From: Pseudonocardia alaniniphila | GTDB lineage: Bacteria; Actinomycetota; Actinomycetes; Mycobacteriales; Pseudonocardiaceae | Reading direction: 5' to 3' | DNA: 64,000 bases | NCBI RefSeq assembly: GCF_022524485.1 | Contig: NZ_JAKXMK010000001.1 | Location: 1-64,000, forward strand | Shown: one piece after another, positions 52,291 to 60,976 of the stretch | How the letters are laid out: each line of letters starts with the position of its first letter | Numbering within the stretch: the stretch's first letter is position 1 | Notes under the pieces: generated by a model | Database searches by the model: none | Seen by the model: only the letters and a program-made list of their open reading frames with translations | What the model was told of the DNA's origin: nothing | Made by a program: the position numbers and the translations under genes

Positions 52291-53139
52291 ATGAACAGTG
52301 AGACGCAACGCCGCCGCGCGCTGGGCGAGTTCCTCAAGGCCTGCAGACGCCGGCTCGCCCGCGACGACGTAGGCCTGCCCCCGACCAGAGGGGGAAGCGA
52401 CGCCGGCCTGCGCAGGGAGGAGGTGGCCGTCCTCTCCGGCGTGAGTGTCACGTGGTACGTGTGGCTCGAGCAGGGACGCAGGACCCAACCGTCGAGAAGC
52501 GTGCTCGACGCACTTGCGCGCACCCTTCGGATGTCGGCCGCGGAGCACTCGTATGTGCTGTCTCTGGCCGGGTACTCGGACACGCCGCCCCTCGCAGAAC
52601 GGACTTCGTCGACGGTTCCGACTCACGTCCGCCGGCTGCTCGACATGCTCGGCGGCCTTCCGGCGTACGTGGCCTCCACCGACTGGCAACTGTTGGGCTG
52701 GACCGATGCTTACGCGGCTCTCTACCCGGCCGTGGCCACAGTCCCCGAGGCGGACCGGAACCTGTTGTGGCTCATGTTCACCGATCATTCGGTCCGAGAA
52801 CTGTGTGCCGACTGGGAGCTCGTCGGCCGGTGTCTCCTTGCCGAGTTCCGAGCCGAAGCCGGTGCCGGTCTGTTCGAACCGCCCACGTCCGACCTGGTCG
52901 AGAGGCTCATCCGGGCCAGCCCGACGTTCCTTGCGGCTTGGGAGGAGCACGATCTCGCCGGGTTCACCCATCCCGAACGCCTGATCCATCACCCGGTCGG
53001 CGACCTGCACCTGGAACGCCACCGCTTGAGATTCTCCAACCCGGCCGACCTGCACATGGTGATCTTCACGCCGGTGCAGTCCACGGCCACCTGCGCACTA
53101 CTGCGTGAGATGACCGCCGCGGGTGATGGATGCGCGTGA
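52291..53139 (+). CDS. XRE-family regulator with MmyB-like ligand domain
   Basis: 282 residues. Typical actinobacterial MmyB-type: N-terminal HTH (ALGEFLKACRRRLARD, GLRREEVAVLSGVSVTWYVWLEQGR, VLDALARTLRMSAAEHSYVL) and a C-terminal PAS-like domain with LPAYVASTDWQLLGWTDAYAALYP that binds unknown small molecules. ATG 52291 follows CTGGGAG at slightly long distance. Divergent from TetR; convergent with the esterase gene, so it may regulate the adjacent hydrolase-monooxygenase pair. Confidence 0.87.
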   Translation: MNSETQRRRALGEFLKACRRRLARDDVGLPPTRGGSDAGLRREEVAVLSGVSVTWYVWLEQGRRTQPSRSVLDALARTLRMSAAEHSYVLSLAGYSDTPPLAERTSSTVPTHVRRLLDMLGGLPAYVASTDWQLLGWTDAYAALYPAVATVPEADRNLLWLMFTDHSVRELCADWELVGRCLLAEFRAEAGAGLFEPPTSDLVERLIRASPTFLAAWEEHDLAGFTHPERLIHHPVGDLHLERHRLRFSNPADLHMVIFTPVQSTATCALLREMTAAGDGCA

Positions 53140-53164
53140 CCGTGCTGACCGTGAAGCCGGTGGC

Positions 53165-54100
53165 TCAGCCGCGGAGGATCTCGCCGAACCGCGCGCAACT
53201 CTCGTCGATGGCTGCCTGTGCGGCAGGCGAGACGGCTCCCATGTCGAAGAAGCCGTGGATCATCCCGTCGTACAGCCGCACCTCGGCCTCCACGCCCGCA
53301 GCGCGCAGCGCGTTGCCGTAGGCCTCGCCCTCGTCGCGCAGCGGGTCGAACTCCGCGGTGACGATCAACGCCGGCGGCAACCCGGCGAGGTCGGCTGCGT
53401 GCAGCGGCGACAGTCGCGGGTCCTTCGCGTCGTCCCAGGTGCCTGCGTAGTGGCCGTAGAACCAATCCATGCTCGGCTGCTCGAGCATGTAGCCCCTGGC
53501 GTTCTGCACCCGCGACGGGTACTCGCCTTCGGCGTCGACGGCCGGGTAGATCAGGAACTGCCCGACCAGCGGCGTGCCGTCGGAGTGCAGCTGTTGGGCC
53601 ACGGCGGCGGCGAGGTTGCCGCCCGCACTGTCGCCCGCGACGGCCAGGCGCTCATTGCCGCCGAGCGCGCCGAGGTTTCCGGCGACCCAGCGGGCCGCGG
53701 CCACCGCATCGTCCGCCGCGGCAGGGAAGGGGTGCTCGGGCGCCAGGCGGTAGTCGACCGCGACGACGACGGCCCGGCTGCCCCGGCAGACGGTGCGGGC
53801 CACGTTGTCGTGGGTGTCGAGATCGCCGATGACCCAGCCGCCGCCGTGGAAGAACGCGACGGTCGGGAACGGGCCCTCCCCCTCGGGGCGGTAGATGCGG
53901 GCCTTCAGCTCGCCTGCTGCTCCCGGGACCGTGACGTCCTCGATGCTGCCGACGGGGACGACATGCTCGAGCTTGCGCGCCCCGTGGGTCAGCTCCAGGT
54001 ACTGGGCGCGCCCGGCCTCGGGCGTCCCCTCGTACAGGGGAGGGGCACCTGCCTCGGCGAGCTGGGCGAGCAGTGAGGCGATGGGCGGATCGACGGGCAC
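53165..54100 (-). CDS. Alpha/beta hydrolase, hormone-sensitive-lipase-like esterase
   Basis: 311 residues. Oxyanion motif HGGGW (85-89), nucleophile Ser158 in GDSAGG, acid Asp252 in FDPLRDEG and His282 in MIHGFF. DYRLAPEHPFPAA is the HSL-family mark. It hydrolyses short-chain esters. Translated from GTG 54100 (CAGGAG upstream), 36 bases downstream of the monooxygenase on the same strand. Baeyer-Villiger enzymes make esters which esterases then cleave, so they are probably a catabolic pair. Confidence 0.88.
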   Translation of the reverse strand: MPVDPPIASLLAQLAEAGAPPLYEGTPEAGRAQYLELTHGARKLEHVVPVGSIEDVTVPGAAGELKARIYRPEGEGPFPTVAFFHGGGWVIGDLDTHDNVARTVCRGSRAVVVAVDYRLAPEHPFPAAADDAVAAARWVAGNLGALGGNERLAVAGDSAGGNLAAAVAQQLHSDGTPLVGQFLIYPAVDAEGEYPSRVQNARGYMLEQPSMDWFYGHYAGTWDDAKDPRLSPLHAADLAGLPPALIVTAEFDPLRDEGEAYGNALRAAGVEAEVRLYDGMIHGFFDMGAVSPAAQAAIDESCARFGEILRG

Positions 54101-54136
54101 GGGGTCTCCTGTATTGCAGGTGGGGAGCGTGAAGGG

Positions 54137-55633
54137 TCAGCTGTAGGCGAGCGCCCCGTCATCGAGGTCGGCGGCAGGCAGCATCTGGCGCTCTTGCGCG
54201 TACTCGTGCAGGTGCGACCACGGCTCGCGGTCGCCCTGCTTGAACATCAGGTGCTGGGAGCGCATGACGTACCCGGCATTGAAGTTCTCCGGGTCGATCC
54301 ACGGGAGCAGCGGCATGTCGGCGTCCTGCGGCCGCAGCGTCGGCACCGCCACCGTGGCCTTCTTCTCCGCCATGTGGGCGAGCAGCCGGCAGACGAACCC
54401 GCTCACCAGGTCGGCGCGCAGCGTCCAGCTGGCCCGGAAATAGCCGAACACGTAGGCCATGTTGGGAACGCCGCTGATCATGATCCCGCGGTAGGTGACG
54501 CGCTCCGTGAAGTCGACCGGCTCGTTGTCGACGGTGAATGCGATGTCGCCGAAGACGGACAGGTTGAAGCCGGTGGCCGTGATGACGATGTCGGCCTCGA
54601 TCTCCTCCCCGGAGGCGATCCGGATACCGGTCTCGGTGAACGTTTCGATGGTGTCGGTGACCACCGACGCCTTGCCCTCGCGCATGGCGGCGAAAAGATC
54701 GCCTTCCGGGACCACCGCGAGACGTTGCTGCCACGGCCGGTACCGGGGGCTGAAGTGCTTCTCGATGTCGAATCCCTCGGGCAGGAGCGGGCGCATCTCC
54801 TCGATGAGGAACTTGCGCAGCTCGTCGGGCGCCTCGAAGGACATCCGGGTGATCTCGTCGAGCTGCGCGACGTGGGCACGCCGCAGGATCTCGTGGGTCC
54901 ATTCCTCGGGGACGTCGAGCGCCCGGAGGGTGACGGCCAGCTCGTGCGTCTGGGGGCGGGAGATGAAGAACGTCGGTGACCGCTGCAGCATCGTGACGTG
55001 CTCGGCGGTCTGCGCGATGGCCGGGATCAGCGTGGCCGCGGTGGCCCCGGAACCGATGACCACGACCCGTTTGCCCGCGTAGTCAAGGTCGTCCGGCCAC
55101 TGCTGGGGGTGCACGACGCGGCCCTGGTAGCGGTCCGTGCCCGGCCAGTCGGGCGTGTAGCCCTGCTGCTGGCGGTAGTAGCCCTGGCACATCCAGAGGA
55201 AGTCGGTGGTGAAGCGCAACTGTTCGCCCGTGTCGACCCGCGTGACCTCGACCGTCCAGCGGCGGTCGGCCGTGGACCAGCGCGCGGACGTGACGCGGTG
55301 CCGGTAGCGGATGGCGCCGGCCAGGTCGTTCTCGTCGATGACCTCGTCGAGATAGGAGAGGATCTCCTCCGCGCTCGCGATCGAGGGGCCACGCCAGGGC
55401 TTGAACCCGTAGCCGAAGGTGAACAGGTCGCTGTCGGATCGGGCGCCGGGGTAGCGGTGTGTCCACCACGTGCCGCCGTGGCCGTCCAACGCGTCGAGGA
55501 GCACGAACGACCGGCCGGGGAACCGATCTTTCAGGTGGTAGGCGGCCCCGATGCCGGAGATCCCGGCGCCGACGATGAGGACGTCGACATGCTCGGTCGC
55601 CGTTGCGGTGGCTGCGGGTTCGGTCATCGTCAT
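54137..55633 (-). CDS. Flavin-containing monooxygenase, EthA/Baeyer-Villiger-like
   Basis: 498 residues. FAD fingerprint GAGISG (22-27), a second Rossmann motif VVVIGSGATAAT near 190, and YQGRVVHPQQWP fits the FxGxxxHxxxW BVMO signature with Tyr for Phe. GGTWWTHRYPGARSDS and FGYFRASWTLRADL resemble EthA. Oxidises ketones to esters, or activates thioamide prodrugs in mycobacteria. GGAGG precedes ATG 55633. Operonic with the esterase; divergent from the dienelactone hydrolase. Confidence 0.88.
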   Translation of the reverse strand: MTMTEPAATATATEHVDVLIVGAGISGIGAAYHLKDRFPGRSFVLLDALDGHGGTWWTHRYPGARSDSDLFTFGYGFKPWRGPSIASAEEILSYLDEVIDENDLAGAIRYRHRVTSARWSTADRRWTVEVTRVDTGEQLRFTTDFLWMCQGYYRQQQGYTPDWPGTDRYQGRVVHPQQWPDDLDYAGKRVVVIGSGATAATLIPAIAQTAEHVTMLQRSPTFFISRPQTHELAVTLRALDVPEEWTHEILRRAHVAQLDEITRMSFEAPDELRKFLIEEMRPLLPEGFDIEKHFSPRYRPWQQRLAVVPEGDLFAAMREGKASVVTDTIETFTETGIRIASGEEIEADIVITATGFNLSVFGDIAFTVDNEPVDFTERVTYRGIMISGVPNMAYVFGYFRASWTLRADLVSGFVCRLLAHMAEKKATVAVPTLRPQDADMPLLPWIDPENFNAGYVMRSQHLMFKQGDREPWSHLHEYAQERQMLPAADLDDGALAYS

Positions 55634-55859
55634 GCCAGAGCCTCCACTGTGTGGCCTACATCACCGACCGTACTCATGGCGCCATCAAAGCGACAGAACG
55701 CCGATCCGGTTCGACGGTCCCGTGCGCTGTGAATCGAATCACGTTCTAGATTGGCGATCGGTGTCGGCGTGGTGGCCGGGGCTGATCACTTGAGCGTGGT
55801 GCGGTCGGCGTAGAGCATGACCTTCGACCCGATCGCAGACGTGAGACCTGGGAGCCCGC

Positions 55860-56603
55860 ATGCCCCGCACGGAGATCACCATCCCCACCCCCGACGGCGA
55901 CTGTCCCGCCACCTTGCACGTGCCGGACGGGGGCGGCCCCGCGCCCGCGGTGATCTTCTACGCGGACGCCGGTGGGGTGCGCGAGACCATGCGAGCCATG
56001 GCCGACCGCCTGGCCGCATCCGGCTACGTCACCCTGCTGCCGGACTTCTACTACCGGTCCGGTGACTGGGCGCCGTTCGACGTGGCCACAGTGTTCTCGG
56101 ACCCGACCGAGCGGGCGCGCCTGATGACGATGATGCAGAGCCTGGACGCGGACGCGATCGCCCGTGACGCCGACGCGTTCTTCGACTTTCTGGGAGGCCG
56201 CCCCGAGGTGTCCGGGACGACCGTGGGGACCACCGGGTACTGCATGGGCGGCCGCACGTCGCTGATCGTGGCCGGACGGCATCCGGAGCGCGTGGGCGCG
56301 GCGGCCTCCTTCCACGGCGGCCGGCTCGCCGCCACCGACGATCCGGACAGCCCGCACCTGCTGGCCGACCGCGTCCGCGCCGCGGTGTACGTGGCGGCCG
56401 CGCAGAACGACGACTCGTTCCCGGCCGAGCAGTTCGAGCGGCTGAAGGGAGCCTTCGAGTCGGCGGGGGTCCGCTACACGATGGAGGAGTACCCGGCCGC
56501 CCACGGCTTCGCGGTGCCGGACAACCCCACCCACGACCCGAACGCCGAGGAACGCCACTGGACAGCGCTGACAGAGCTGTTCGCAGCAAACCTGCAGAAC
56601 TGA
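55860..56603 (+). CDS. Dienelactone hydrolase family protein
   Basis: 247 residues, a typical DLH size. Catalytic triad Cys128 (GYCMGG), Asp184 (AQNDDS) and His215 (AAHGFA). AGGVRETMRAMADRLAASGYVTLLPDFYYR is the family start. It opens lactones or esters of aromatic catabolism. ATG 55860 with GGGAG. Divergent from the monooxygenase; ends at a strong hairpin shared with the PPOX gene. Confidence 0.9.
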   Translation: MPRTEITIPTPDGDCPATLHVPDGGGPAPAVIFYADAGGVRETMRAMADRLAASGYVTLLPDFYYRSGDWAPFDVATVFSDPTERARLMTMMQSLDADAIARDADAFFDFLGGRPEVSGTTVGTTGYCMGGRTSLIVAGRHPERVGAAASFHGGRLAATDDPDSPHLLADRVRAAVYVAAAQNDDSFPAEQFERLKGAFESAGVRYTMEEYPAAHGFAVPDNPTHDPNAEERHWTALTELFAANLQN

Positions 56604-56605
56604 GC

Positions 56606-56663
56606 GTTGTGGAGCCGTAGTGCTGTCGGGCGGGTGCCCACGACAGCGCTACGGCTCCACAAC
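56606..56663. terminator. Strong bidirectional hairpin terminator
   Basis: 23-base arms (56606-56628 and 56641-56663) with one G-T mismatch around a 12-base loop, directly between convergent DLH and PPOX genes. Confidence 0.85.
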
Positions 56664-57095
56664 TCAGCGGATCTGGGCTCCGTATGTCTTCTCTACCTTC
56701 AGTTTCATCAGGACTCTGCGGTCTTCCACCATCACCGCTCGGTACTCGTCCCAGTTCGGGTGCTCGCCTGCGGCCTTGCGGTAGTAGTCCACCAGTGCCT
56801 CGACCTCGGGGCCGTGGGGGTCGGTTCCCGGGCCGATGAGTGTGGCCGTGCCGTCGGCGGTGGCCCACGACCAGCCGTCCTGGCTGGTCACCTCGAGCGC
56901 GGCCCGCGGGTCCCGACGCAGGTTCGCGGTCTTGGCACGTCCTTCGGTCATCGACACGTAGATCACGCCGGCGTCCCGGTCGTAGAACGGCGTGACGGGG
57001 GAGAGCTGTGGACGACCGTCCGACTTGATGGTGGCCAGGACACCGAGCCGGCTTTCGGCGAGCAGCGCGTGCGGGTCGAATTGCGTGGCGGTCAT
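56664..57095 (-). CDS. PPOX-class (F420/FMN split-barrel) oxidoreductase
   Basis: 143 residues. Split-barrel flavin-binding protein: LLAESRLGVLATIKSDGRPQLSPVTPFYD, VSMTEGRAKTANLRRDPRAALEV, HPNWDEYRAVMVEDRRVL. Actinobacterial members often use F420. ATG 57095 is chosen over a TTG nine bases upstream. No clear SD. It ends at the shared terminator. Substrate unknown. Confidence 0.88.
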   Translation of the reverse strand: MTATQFDPHALLAESRLGVLATIKSDGRPQLSPVTPFYDRDAGVIYVSMTEGRAKTANLRRDPRAALEVTSQDGWSWATADGTATLIGPGTDPHGPEVEALVDYYRKAAGEHPNWDEYRAVMVEDRRVLMKLKVEKTYGAQIR

Positions 57096-57164
57096 GCTCG
57101 GCAAACCCGTGATCGGATGTGAGCTATTCCTCAGCCGACGTCTTTGACCGTCCCGGACGTGTGC

Positions 57165-57968
57165 TCACGTCGTCCGGGCGACGAACGGCACGGCGGCCTC
57201 CGCCGTGTAGTCGAGGAAGGTGAACGCCTCCTCGACGTAGAGCCGGACCGTGGTTTCGGTGTGGCTGAGGAAGCCGACCGAGACGTCCTGGACGAGGTGC
57301 AGTGCGAAGTCACCCCCGCGGGCGCTGAGCACGAGGGGCGATTCGAGCGCGCGGGCCGGGAGGACGTCGCCGTCGAGGAGGCGGCGAAGGTGTTCCGTGA
57401 CCGGGAGGCCGTGCTCGGTGCTGGCGGTGACCCGCACCCACTCCTCCTCACCCAGGAGCAGGGCGTACCTGCCGGCCACACCGGCGTCGCGGAGCAGGGC
57501 GAGCGCGCGGGCCACCGCGTCCGGGTAGGAGGTCACCTCCGTCGGCGACGGGACGGTGCGTTCCCGGCTCGTCTCGCGCACGCCGGTGATTCCCGCCGCC
57601 GGGTAGCCCTCGACGATGGCACGGTCCTCGGCGAGCCCGAGGGCGACGGCCGCGTCACTGGCCGCAGTCCAGTCACCGTCCTGCGCTCCGCGCTCGACGT
57701 CGTCGAGGTCGGAGCGGTCGAGCTCGAACTCGACGCGCAGCTCCACCACGGGCACCGCCAGCCGCTGCCGCGCCCGGACGGCGCCGCCCGGTGACTCGAC
57801 CGCCCGCAGGTGCCCGGTACTGATCGCCGCGGTCGTCGCGTCCGCGTCCATGACGTCGACCACCCGGCGGCAGGCGACGGTGCTGGTGAACGCCTGTGCA
57901 ACGGCTTCGTCGATCTCCTGCCAGGCGGCGTCGGAGATCGGGGCCAGGTCGCGATGCAGGTTGTTCAC
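57165..57968 (-). CDS. Encapsulin shell protein (family 1)
   Basis: 267 residues with the HK97 fold of family-1 encapsulins. NNLHRDLAPISDAAWQEIDEA is the conserved N terminus; RRVVDVMDADA, ESPGGAVRARQRLAVPVVELRVEFEL, GYPAAGITGVRE, and the C-terminal DVSVGFLSHTETTVRLYVEEAFTF complete it. It self-assembles into a nano-compartment. GTG 57968 overlaps the DyP stop (GTGA), so shell and cargo are translated together. Cargo is DyP, whose C terminus has the loading peptide. Related shells are found in mycobacteria and Brevibacterium. Confidence 0.94.
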   Translation of the reverse strand: MNNLHRDLAPISDAAWQEIDEAVAQAFTSTVACRRVVDVMDADATTAAISTGHLRAVESPGGAVRARQRLAVPVVELRVEFELDRSDLDDVERGAQDGDWTAASDAAVALGLAEDRAIVEGYPAAGITGVRETSRERTVPSPTEVTSYPDAVARALALLRDAGVAGRYALLLGEEEWVRVTASTEHGLPVTEHLRRLLDGDVLPARALESPLVLSARGGDFALHLVQDVSVGFLSHTETTVRLYVEEAFTFLDYTAEAAVPFVARTT

Positions 57969-58948
57969 GGCAGTGTCCGTCCTTTGAGGGATCCGATGGT
58001 GAGCGACGTCGATGGCGGCGAGTCCGCGAGCTGATCGAGCAACGGCACCGACGGTGCGAGGAAGAGCGACCCCGTGACGGCACGGGAGAAGTCGAGGATG
58101 CGGTCGTAGGTGCCGGGTGGGTCGCCGAGGAACATGTTCCGGAGCATCTGTTCGAGCACGTCGGGGTCGGCGGCGTAGCCGATGAAGTACGTGCCGAACT
58201 CCCCGGCGGCCGGGCTGCCGAACGGCATGTTGTCGCGAACGATCTTGCGCTCCCGGCCGTCCGCATCGGTGATCGTGGTGAGCACTTTGTGTGCGCTGGC
58301 GGGGGCCACGTCGTCGTCGAGTTCGACGTTGGAGAGCTTCGTCCTGCCGATGACCCGTTCCTGCGCCCCGACGTCCAGCGCGTCCCATGCGTCGAGGTCG
58401 TGCAGGTACTTCTGCACCATGACGTAGCTCGATCCCGCGAACACCGGGTCGTCCTCGCCCACGATCGCGGCGCTCGTCGCGGCCTCGCCCGTCGGGTTCT
58501 CGGTGCCGTCGACGAAGCCGAGGAGGTCGCGGTTGTCGAAGTAGCGGAACGCCTGCACCTCGTCGACGGCGGTGACGGCGCCGCGCAGCGCCGCGAGGAT
58601 CTGTGTGCTGAGCTCGAAGCAGAGGTCCTGCCGCCGGGCTCGGACGTGGAACAGCACGTCGCCGGGGGTGGCGATGGCGTCGTGGCGGTGCCCGCGGATG
58701 GCCGGGAACGGGTGCAGCGCCGTGGGAGCGGTGATTCCGAACAGGTCGGGCCACACGCGAGCACCGAACCCGACCACGCAGGACAGGCCCGCGTCGAGGT
58801 CGCGGAAGCCGACCGTGCGTACCAGGCCGGGCAGGTCGGCGCAGAACTCACGGACGCGGGTGCGGCTCGCTTGATCCGGATGCACCGTCACGACGAGGAA
58901 CACCGCCGAACGGGACAGCGGCGCGAGCACGGCCTGCGGTTCCGTCAT
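57965..58948 (-). CDS. DyP-type heme peroxidase, encapsulin cargo
   Basis: 327 residues. GFVDGTENP holds the distal Asp147, His220 in ASAHKVL is the probable heme ligand, Arg238 lies in VRDNMPFG; these are DyP class-B marks. The C terminus SLTIGSLKGRTLP matches the cargo-loading peptide (SLxIGSLK) that docks inside encapsulins. It would use H2O2 inside the shell. ATG 58948 overlaps the stop of a tiny upstream frame (ATGA), and its own stop overlaps the shell gene. Confidence 0.94.
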   Translation of the reverse strand: MTEPQAVLAPLSRSAVFLVVTVHPDQASRTRVREFCADLPGLVRTVGFRDLDAGLSCVVGFGARVWPDLFGITAPTALHPFPAIRGHRHDAIATPGDVLFHVRARRQDLCFELSTQILAALRGAVTAVDEVQAFRYFDNRDLLGFVDGTENPTGEAATSAAIVGEDDPVFAGSSYVMVQKYLHDLDAWDALDVGAQERVIGRTKLSNVELDDDVAPASAHKVLTTITDADGRERKIVRDNMPFGSPAAGEFGTYFIGYAADPDVLEQMLRNMFLGDPPGTYDRILDFSRAVTGSLFLAPSVPLLDQLADSPPSTSLTIGSLKGRTLP

Positions 58949-59043
58949 CGGGTTGCCCGCACTGAGACCTCGGCGACGCGGGGCGGGGCCGGGTGCGTGC
59001 CCACGCTGACACACCTCTCCAGGTCCGCGATGTGCTCGCTCAT
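58945..59043 (-). CDS. Tiny 32-residue ORF coupled to the DyP gene
   Basis: ATG 59043 is preceded by GAGAGAGGA, a better ribosome site than that of the DyP gene. The peptide has a helical acidic start (MSEHIADLER), one Cys (position 11), a THPAPPR turn and a basic end. The stop overlaps the DyP ATG (ATGA). Could be a true small protein or a leader that couples translation. Not recognised. Confidence 0.5.
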   Translation of the reverse strand: MSEHIADLERCVSVGTHPAPPRVAEVSVRATR

Positions 59044-59180
59044 CCGATGTCCTCTCTCGGTCCACAGCGGCGTGACATTCCACAGTGGCCGCACAAGCGT
59101 CCGCCCGACATCGCACGAACGTGCGATCACCAGCTATGGGCGGCAGTCCGGCCAACCGCGGCGGAAGGTGGCGTAGCTCC

Positions 59181-59209
59181 AGCACAAGCGGGTCGGACAG
59201 GAGTGTCAA
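59181..59209 (-). promoter_or_regulatory. Candidate sigma70-type promoter of the encapsulin operon
   Basis: TTGACA at 59209-59204 (consensus -35), a 17-base spacer and TGTGCT at 59186-59181 as weak -10, about 140 bases upstream of the small ORF. The -35 is perfect, the -10 poor, typical of activated promoters. Confidence 0.4.
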
Positions 59210-59248
59210 GCGCATCCGACGTGATGTAATCGGCGCCCGTCCGGATCG

Positions 59249-60778
59249 TCAGTCCTCCTCGTCGACCGTGTCGCCGGCCGCCTCGTCCTCCTCCAGGGCC
59301 GTTTCCTCGTCAGGCTGCGGTCCGGCGGCCTCCGCATCGATGGCGGGTCCGGGCGGGGCGGTGGGCACTGGCGTAGCAGCGGCGGCCGGCACGGGTTCGG
59401 TGTCCGCGACGGGCGCCACGGCCTCGTCCTGGTGCGCTCCGATGCGGCTACCGCCCACCAAAGCAAGGAGCAGCAGCCCCGCGCAGGCCAGGGGGACGAG
59501 GAACTGGGCTGCGCCTCTAACAGTTGGCCGCCGTGCCGATGAGCCTCTGATGGCACCTCGGCGACCGAGCCGAGCCGCGAGGTGCCGACGGGTGGCGCCA
59601 GCCGCTGCGGCCACGATCCGCTCGAGCGGCCCCTGCCCGATCCATCGTCGCCACACCATCGCGAACGCCATCGCGCCCAGCACCATGAGGAGGTAGAGCG
59701 CGGCAGGCCGGCCCCGCAGCACGCCGGTGGCGAGCAGCACCAGGTGTGCGGAGTACAGCGTGAGGGCCATGGCGCCGGCGGCCGCCACGGGCGAGAGCGC
59801 GCGGGCCAGGACGGGCACGCGGGTCAGCAGCAGCGCCGCGCCGAGCACCGCACCGGCCGAGCCGAGGGTGTGCAGCAGATCGACCGGCGTGTGTGAGTGC
59901 GGGGCGGGGAGCGCCAGGTACCACCATGAGATCGGCGACCGGGCTTCGGCGAGGAGAACCTGCGCCTCCCACAGCAGCGTGCTGACATCGGATGCCCCGG
60001 TGGAGAGCAACGCGTCGAGCCCGCCGAAGGGGTACAGCAGCAGCGCGGACGCCGAACGGGCCGCGACGGCAAGGGCGACCCCACCTCCGAGCAACCACCA
60101 TCCGACCCGGCGGGAGGTCAGGTCGAGGCGCCCGATCGCGAGCCCCGCGCAGAGGTAGGCGAGGTAGACCAGGAGCGGATATTCGCCGGTGACGAGCAGT
60201 TGGACGAGCAACCCGAGCGGATCCTGCACGAGAATGCCGAAGCCGGGATCGAGTTCGGTGCGGGCGTAGGGCAGCCCGAGAGGCGCAGTCGCCACCAGCA
60301 CGACCGGCCCCAGGACGATGAACCCGGCCGCTATCCCGGCGAGTAGCCGCGGAGGAAGGCCGATCAACGGAATGGCGAGCAGGAACAGCAGGGCATAGAA
60401 GGGGAGGATCCCTTCGACGTCGTTGAACGGTGCGAGCGCTCCCAACGCCAGACCGATCGCACCGATCAGCAGGGCCCGCACCACGAGCCCGCCCGCCACG
60501 GCGGTGCGCTCAGGTCCCTGCACGACGTGCCTGCCACCGGAGATGAACGCCAGGCCGACGCCGGCGATGAGGACGAAGGTGGCCGCGGACCGCCCGGCGG
60601 CGATGACCGTGGCGGTGGTGGGATCGCCCTTCTCGTTGACGACGGCGACGACGTGCGTGGCCAGCATCCCGAACAAGGCGACGCCGCGGGCGACGTCCAC
60701 CCCGATCACGCGCGACGAGCGCGGCACCGGCCGGGCGGCCGGCAGGGTCGGGGGTGCGACCTGCGTCAATGGGGTCAT
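59249..60778 (-). CDS. Multi-spanning membrane protein, DUF418/HGSNAT-like
   Basis: 509 residues, about 11 membrane segments. GVDVARGVALFGMLATHV is the start shared by DUF418 and heparan-alpha-glucosaminide N-acetyltransferase-like families; WRRWIGQGPLERIV is the DUF418 end motif. A C-terminal anchor (FLVPLACAGLLLLALVGG) and an acidic Ala/Pro/Glu tail of about 70 residues follow. Could acylate an extracytoplasmic sugar; unproven. ATG 60778 is chosen because GAGGAA lies at SD distance; ATG 60796 is also in frame. Confidence 0.8.
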   Translation of the reverse strand: MTPLTQVAPPTLPAARPVPRSSRVIGVDVARGVALFGMLATHVVAVVNEKGDPTTATVIAAGRSAATFVLIAGVGLAFISGGRHVVQGPERTAVAGGLVVRALLIGAIGLALGALAPFNDVEGILPFYALLFLLAIPLIGLPPRLLAGIAAGFIVLGPVVLVATAPLGLPYARTELDPGFGILVQDPLGLLVQLLVTGEYPLLVYLAYLCAGLAIGRLDLTSRRVGWWLLGGGVALAVAARSASALLLYPFGGLDALLSTGASDVSTLLWEAQVLLAEARSPISWWYLALPAPHSHTPVDLLHTLGSAGAVLGAALLLTRVPVLARALSPVAAAGAMALTLYSAHLVLLATGVLRGRPAALYLLMVLGAMAFAMVWRRWIGQGPLERIVAAAAGATRRHLAARLGRRGAIRGSSARRPTVRGAAQFLVPLACAGLLLLALVGGSRIGAHQDEAVAPVADTEPVPAAAATPVPTAPPGPAIDAEAAGPQPDEETALEEDEAAGDTVDEED

Positions 60779-60976
60779 CGCAGATTCCTCGGTCATCGTG
60801 GCGCAGCGGAGATCGGAGCGTCAGGTGGCCGGGCGACGACTGGTGGTTCGCCGGTTCCGGCGGGCTTCTCAGTGGGTGAGCATGCGTCCTGGGCAGCGGT
60901 CGGAACCATCGAGCGCTCCCCCCGATCGCCGGGTGTGGACCCCCGGTTCAGGTAGGGAACGACCCAGCACGAGCGG

